Shown here: positions 61,265 through 64,000 of the stretch, one piece after another
Layout: every line of letters begins with the position of its first letter
Numbering within the stretch: position 1 is the stretch's first letter
DNA from: Burkholderia pseudomultivorans
GTDB lineage: Bacteria; Pseudomonadota; Gammaproteobacteria; Burkholderiales; Burkholderiaceae
Assembly: GCF_001718415.1 (NCBI RefSeq)
Contig: NZ_CP013378.1
Location: 248,001 to 312,000 of the forward strand
Direction of reading: 5' to 3'
DNA: 64,000 nucleotides
Made by a program: the position numbers and the translations under genes
Notes under the pieces: generated by a model
Told to the model about the DNA's origin: nothing
The model's database searches: none
Seen by the model: the letters and a program-made list of their open reading frames with translations, nothing else

Positions 61265-62602
61265 ATGACCACCCAGCCAACCGGCGATATCGCCGCGCAC
61301 CGCCAGTCGTCCACGCAACTCTCGTGCGAATTCGCCGACATCGCGCCGCTGCTCGACCCGACCGCGGCAGCGGCGGCGGCGAGCCGCTGTCATTACTGCT
61401 ATGACGCACCGTGTGTGCACGCCTGCCCGACGCAGATCGACATTCCCGGCTTCATCCGCAAGATTGGCAACGGCAACCTGAAGGGCGCGGCGACCGACAT
61501 CCTGTCCGCGAACCCGCTCGGCGGAATGTGCGCGCGCGTGTGCCCGACCGAGATCCTGTGCGAAGGCGCGTGCGTGCGCAATCACCAGGATGCGCAGCCC
61601 GTCGCGATCGGCGCGCTGCAGCGGCATGCGACCGACTGGGCGATGGCGACCGGAGCGGTGCGTTTCCAGCGTGCGCCGGACACCGGCCGTCACGTCGCCG
61701 TGGTCGGCGCGGGGCCGGCCGGCCTCGCCTGCGCGCACCGGCTGGCGCTTGCCGGCCATCGCGTGACCGTGTTCGATGCGCGCGCGAAGGCGGGCGGCCT
61801 CAATGAATACGGGATTGCCGCCTACAAGACCGTCGACGATTTCGCGCAGCGCGAAGTCGAGTGGCTGCTGTCGGTCGGCGGCATCGCGCTGAAGACGGAC
61901 GTTGCGCTTGGCCGGGACGTGACGCTCGACGCGCTGCGCGAGCAGCACGATGCGGTGTTCCTGGCGATCGGCCTCGGCGGCGTGCGCGCGTTGTCGATCG
62001 ACGGCGAGCAGCTCGACGGCGTGATGAACGCGGTCGACTTCATCGAGCAGGTGCGGCAGGCGGATGCGCTGGAGAACGTGCCGGTCGGGCGGCGCGTGGT
62101 CGTGATCGGCGGCGGCAATACGGCCGTCGATGCGGCCGTGCAGAGCCGCAAGCTCGGCGCCGAGCGCGTGACGATGGTGTACCGCCGCGGCGTGGAGACG
62201 ATGAGCGCGACCTGGGCCGAGCGCGAGTTCGCGCAGAAGCAGGGCGTCACGCTCGTCACGCACGCGAAGCCGGTGCGACTGAGCGGCGACGGCACGCAGG
62301 TGACGGGCGTCGAGTTCGAGCGCGCGTCGGGCGAGCGTTTCACCATCGACGCGGACATGGTGCTGAAGGCGATCGGCCAGACGCTCGTGCCGGACGGTGT
62401 CGCCGCCGCGCTGCTGACGGCCGACGGCGCACGCATCGCGGTCGATGCCGACGGGCGCACTGCGCTGCCCGACGTATGGGCCGGCGGCGACTGCGCGGCG
62501 AGCGGCGGCGTCGACCTCACGGTGCAGGCCGTGCAGGACGGCAAGCGCGCGGCCGCGTCGATCGACGCGGCGCTCGCGCAGCGCGACGCGAAGGCGGCCT
62601 GA
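61265..62602 (+). CDS. preT: NAD(P)-dependent dihydropyrimidine dehydrogenase, flavin subunit
   Basis: 445 residues. Reduces uracil or thymine together with PreA. N-terminal Fe-S Cys cluster CHYCYDAPCVHACP (about 43-56) and CARVCPTEILCEGACV, then the FAD motif VVGAGPAGLACAHRLALAGH (about 146) and NAD motif VIGGGNTAVDAAVQSRKLGAERV (about 280, described in part). It is GltD-like, as expected for PreT/PydX. A GAAGGAACGCGT site precedes the ATG. 132 nt after the amidohydrolase and 58 nt before preA. Confidence 0.95.
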   Translation: MTTQPTGDIAAHRQSSTQLSCEFADIAPLLDPTAAAAAASRCHYCYDAPCVHACPTQIDIPGFIRKIGNGNLKGAATDILSANPLGGMCARVCPTEILCEGACVRNHQDAQPVAIGALQRHATDWAMATGAVRFQRAPDTGRHVAVVGAGPAGLACAHRLALAGHRVTVFDARAKAGGLNEYGIAAYKTVDDFAQREVEWLLSVGGIALKTDVALGRDVTLDALREQHDAVFLAIGLGGVRALSIDGEQLDGVMNAVDFIEQVRQADALENVPVGRRVVVIGGGNTAVDAAVQSRKLGAERVTMVYRRGVETMSATWAEREFAQKQGVTLVTHAKPVRLSGDGTQVTGVEFERASGERFTIDADMVLKAIGQTLVPDGVAAALLTADGARIAVDADGRTALPDVWAGGDCAASGGVDLTVQAVQDGKRAAASIDAALAQRDAKAA

Positions 62603-62660
62603 GCGCGACATCGCACATGCACGTACCGACTTGAACGACCCCATTCTCACGGAGCCGAAC

Positions 62661-63977
62661 ATGGCCGACCTTCGCTGCAGCATCGCGGGCATCACTTCGC
62701 CGAATCCCTTCTGGCTGGCCTCCGCGCCGCCGACCGACAAAGCCTACAACGTCAACCGCGCGTTCGAGGCGGGCTGGGGCGGCGTCGTCTGGAAGACGCT
62801 CGGGCTCGACCCGCACGTCGTCAACGTCAGCTCGCGCTATGGCGCCGTACAGTGGAACGGCCAGCGCATCGCGGGGCTGAACAACATCGAGCTGATCACC
62901 GATCGCCCGCTCGACGTGAACCTGCGCGAGATCGCACAGGTGAAGCGCGACTGGCCCGACCGCGCGCTGATCGTGTCGCTGATGGTGCCGTGCAACGAGC
63001 GCGACTGGAAATGGATCCTGCCGCTCGTCGAGGACACCGGCGCCGATGCGGTCGAACTGAACTTCGGCTGCCCGCACGGCATGAGCGAGCGCGGCATGGG
63101 CGCGGCCGTCGGACAGGTGCCCGAGTACGTCGAGATGGTCACGCGCTGGGTCAAGGAAGGCACGAAGCTGCCGTGCCTCGTGAAGCTGACGCCGAACATC
63201 AGCGACATCCGCATGGGTTCGCGCGCCGCCTACAAGGGCGGCGCGGACGGCGTGTCGCTGATCAACACGATCAATTCGATCGTCGCGGTCGATCTCGATC
63301 ACATGGCGCCGATGCCGACGGTCGACGGCAAGGGCACGCACGGCGGCTATTGCGGGCCGGCGGTCAAGCCGATCGCGCTGAACATGGTCGCGGAGATCGC
63401 GCGCGATCCGGAAACGCCGAACCTGCCGATCTCCGGCATCGGCGGCATCTCGAACTGGCGCGACGCGGCCGAGTTCATCGTGCTCGGCGCCGGCAGTGTG
63501 CAGGTATGCACCGCGGCGATGCATTACGGCTTCCGCATCGTGTCGGACATGGTGGACGGGCTGTCGAACTGGATGGACGACAAGGGCTACGCGACGCTCG
63601 ACGACGTGCGCGGCCGTGCGGTGCCGAACGTCACGGACTGGAAGTACCTGAACCTCCAGTACGACATCAAGGCGCGCATCGACCAGGACCGCTGCATCCA
63701 GTGCGGGCTGTGCCATATCGCCTGCGAGGACACGTCGCATCAGGCCATCACGCGCGAGAAGGACGGCGTGCGGCACTTCGAGGTGGTGGACGCGGAGTGC
63801 GTCGGGTGCAATTTGTGCATGCATGTCTGTCCGGTCGAGCAATGCATCACGATGGAGCGCGTCGACTCGGGCGGCTACGCGAACTGGACCACGCATCCGA
63901 ACAATCCGGCGCGCGTCGACGCGGGCGCTGCATCCGCGGATGCCGCCCGACCCGAGCCGCACGTGAAGGCAGCCTGA
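62661..63977 (+). CDS. preA: NAD-dependent dihydropyrimidine dehydrogenase, catalytic subunit
   Basis: 438 residues. FMN-binding dihydroorotate-dehydrogenase-like barrel with the catalytic Cys in ELNFGCPHGMSERGMGAAVGQ (about 135; the motif is longer than what is quoted in the family description) and a C-terminal pair of [4Fe-4S] clusters: CIQCGLCHIAC (about 344) and CVGCNLCMHVC (about 380). The ATG at 62661 follows GGAGCCGAAC; the longer frame overlaps preT. It is the last complete gene in the window; 23 nt of unassigned sequence follow. Confidence 0.95.
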   Translation: MADLRCSIAGITSPNPFWLASAPPTDKAYNVNRAFEAGWGGVVWKTLGLDPHVVNVSSRYGAVQWNGQRIAGLNNIELITDRPLDVNLREIAQVKRDWPDRALIVSLMVPCNERDWKWILPLVEDTGADAVELNFGCPHGMSERGMGAAVGQVPEYVEMVTRWVKEGTKLPCLVKLTPNISDIRMGSRAAYKGGADGVSLINTINSIVAVDLDHMAPMPTVDGKGTHGGYCGPAVKPIALNMVAEIARDPETPNLPISGIGGISNWRDAAEFIVLGAGSVQVCTAAMHYGFRIVSDMVDGLSNWMDDKGYATLDDVRGRAVPNVTDWKYLNLQYDIKARIDQDRCIQCGLCHIACEDTSHQAITREKDGVRHFEVVDAECVGCNLCMHVCPVEQCITMERVDSGGYANWTTHPNNPARVDAGAASADAARPEPHVKAA

Positions 63978-64000
63978 CCGGCGTCCGGCGCGCGCCAGCG

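Overview
The window looks like a Burkholderia chromosome, most likely from the Burkholderia cepacia complex. The GC content is very high with NNG/NNC codon use, the 16S rRNA carries Burkholderia-type variable regions, and the gene content (paa operon beside a TetR regulator with an AACCGACC/GGTCGGTT operator, fused indolepyruvate oxidoreductase, hppD/Lrp pair, DUF2957 lipoproteins) fits that group. Assignment is from memory of the group; no search was run.

Left part (1-27,600): a truncated beta-hydroxyacid dehydrogenase, a LysE exporter, an MFS transporter with a divergent LysR regulator, a probable ~60-nt small RNA with repeated anti-Shine-Dalgarno motifs (3838-3898), an operon of two paralogous DUF2957 lipoproteins and an OmpW-type porin, argC, a PEBP-family protein, pyrE, maeB, the fused indolepyruvate ferredoxin oxidoreductase, a small exported peptide, hppD with a divergent Lrp-type regulator, a GNAT enzyme, then the phenylacetate block (TetR regulator, DUF1835 protein, paaEDCBA on the minus strand) and an SGNH hydrolase. 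These are housekeeping and aromatic amino acid catabolism genes of the kind found on Burkholderia chromosome 1: hppD, IOR and paaABCDE together handle Tyr/Phe-derived carbon.

Middle (27,600-33,300): one complete-looking rrn operon on the plus strand, with tandem sigma70 promoters, boxA, 16S, tRNA-Ile(GAT), tRNA-Ala(TGC), 23S, 5S and an intrinsic terminator. The 23S gene lacks about 130 nt that are otherwise nearly universal (the helix 38 / A-site finger segment), with the junction at about 31,004. Downstream of the 5S the genes are not the tuf-secE-nusG-rpl-rpo cluster I would expect on Burkholderia chromosome 1. The rrn operon therefore sits at a suspected inter-replicon recombination (or assembly) junction.

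Right part (33,300-64,000): accessory catabolism of the second/third-replicon type. It holds a GNAT/membrane-protein pair; an aldehyde dehydrogenase, omega-aminotransferase and NCS1 permease; an AraC regulator divergent from an acyl-CoA synthetase/SDR/thiolase module; a second-copy glycine cleavage operon (gcvH-gcvP-glyA-gcvT-lipA) under a tandem glycine riboswitch; a LysR regulator divergent from a ureohydrolase/aldehyde dehydrogenase/NCS1 permease/BetA-like GMC oxidase set; and a RutR-like TetR regulator divergent from reductive pyrimidine catabolism genes (amidohydrolase, preT, preA) that run to the window end. The juxtaposition of a guanidino-type hydrolase, an alcohol oxidase, an aldehyde dehydrogenase and a glycine-consuming operon suggests, as a hypothesis only, a route from a guanidino or amino alcohol through glycine to serine and C1 units.

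No insertion sequence, prophage, CRISPR array or origin was seen.
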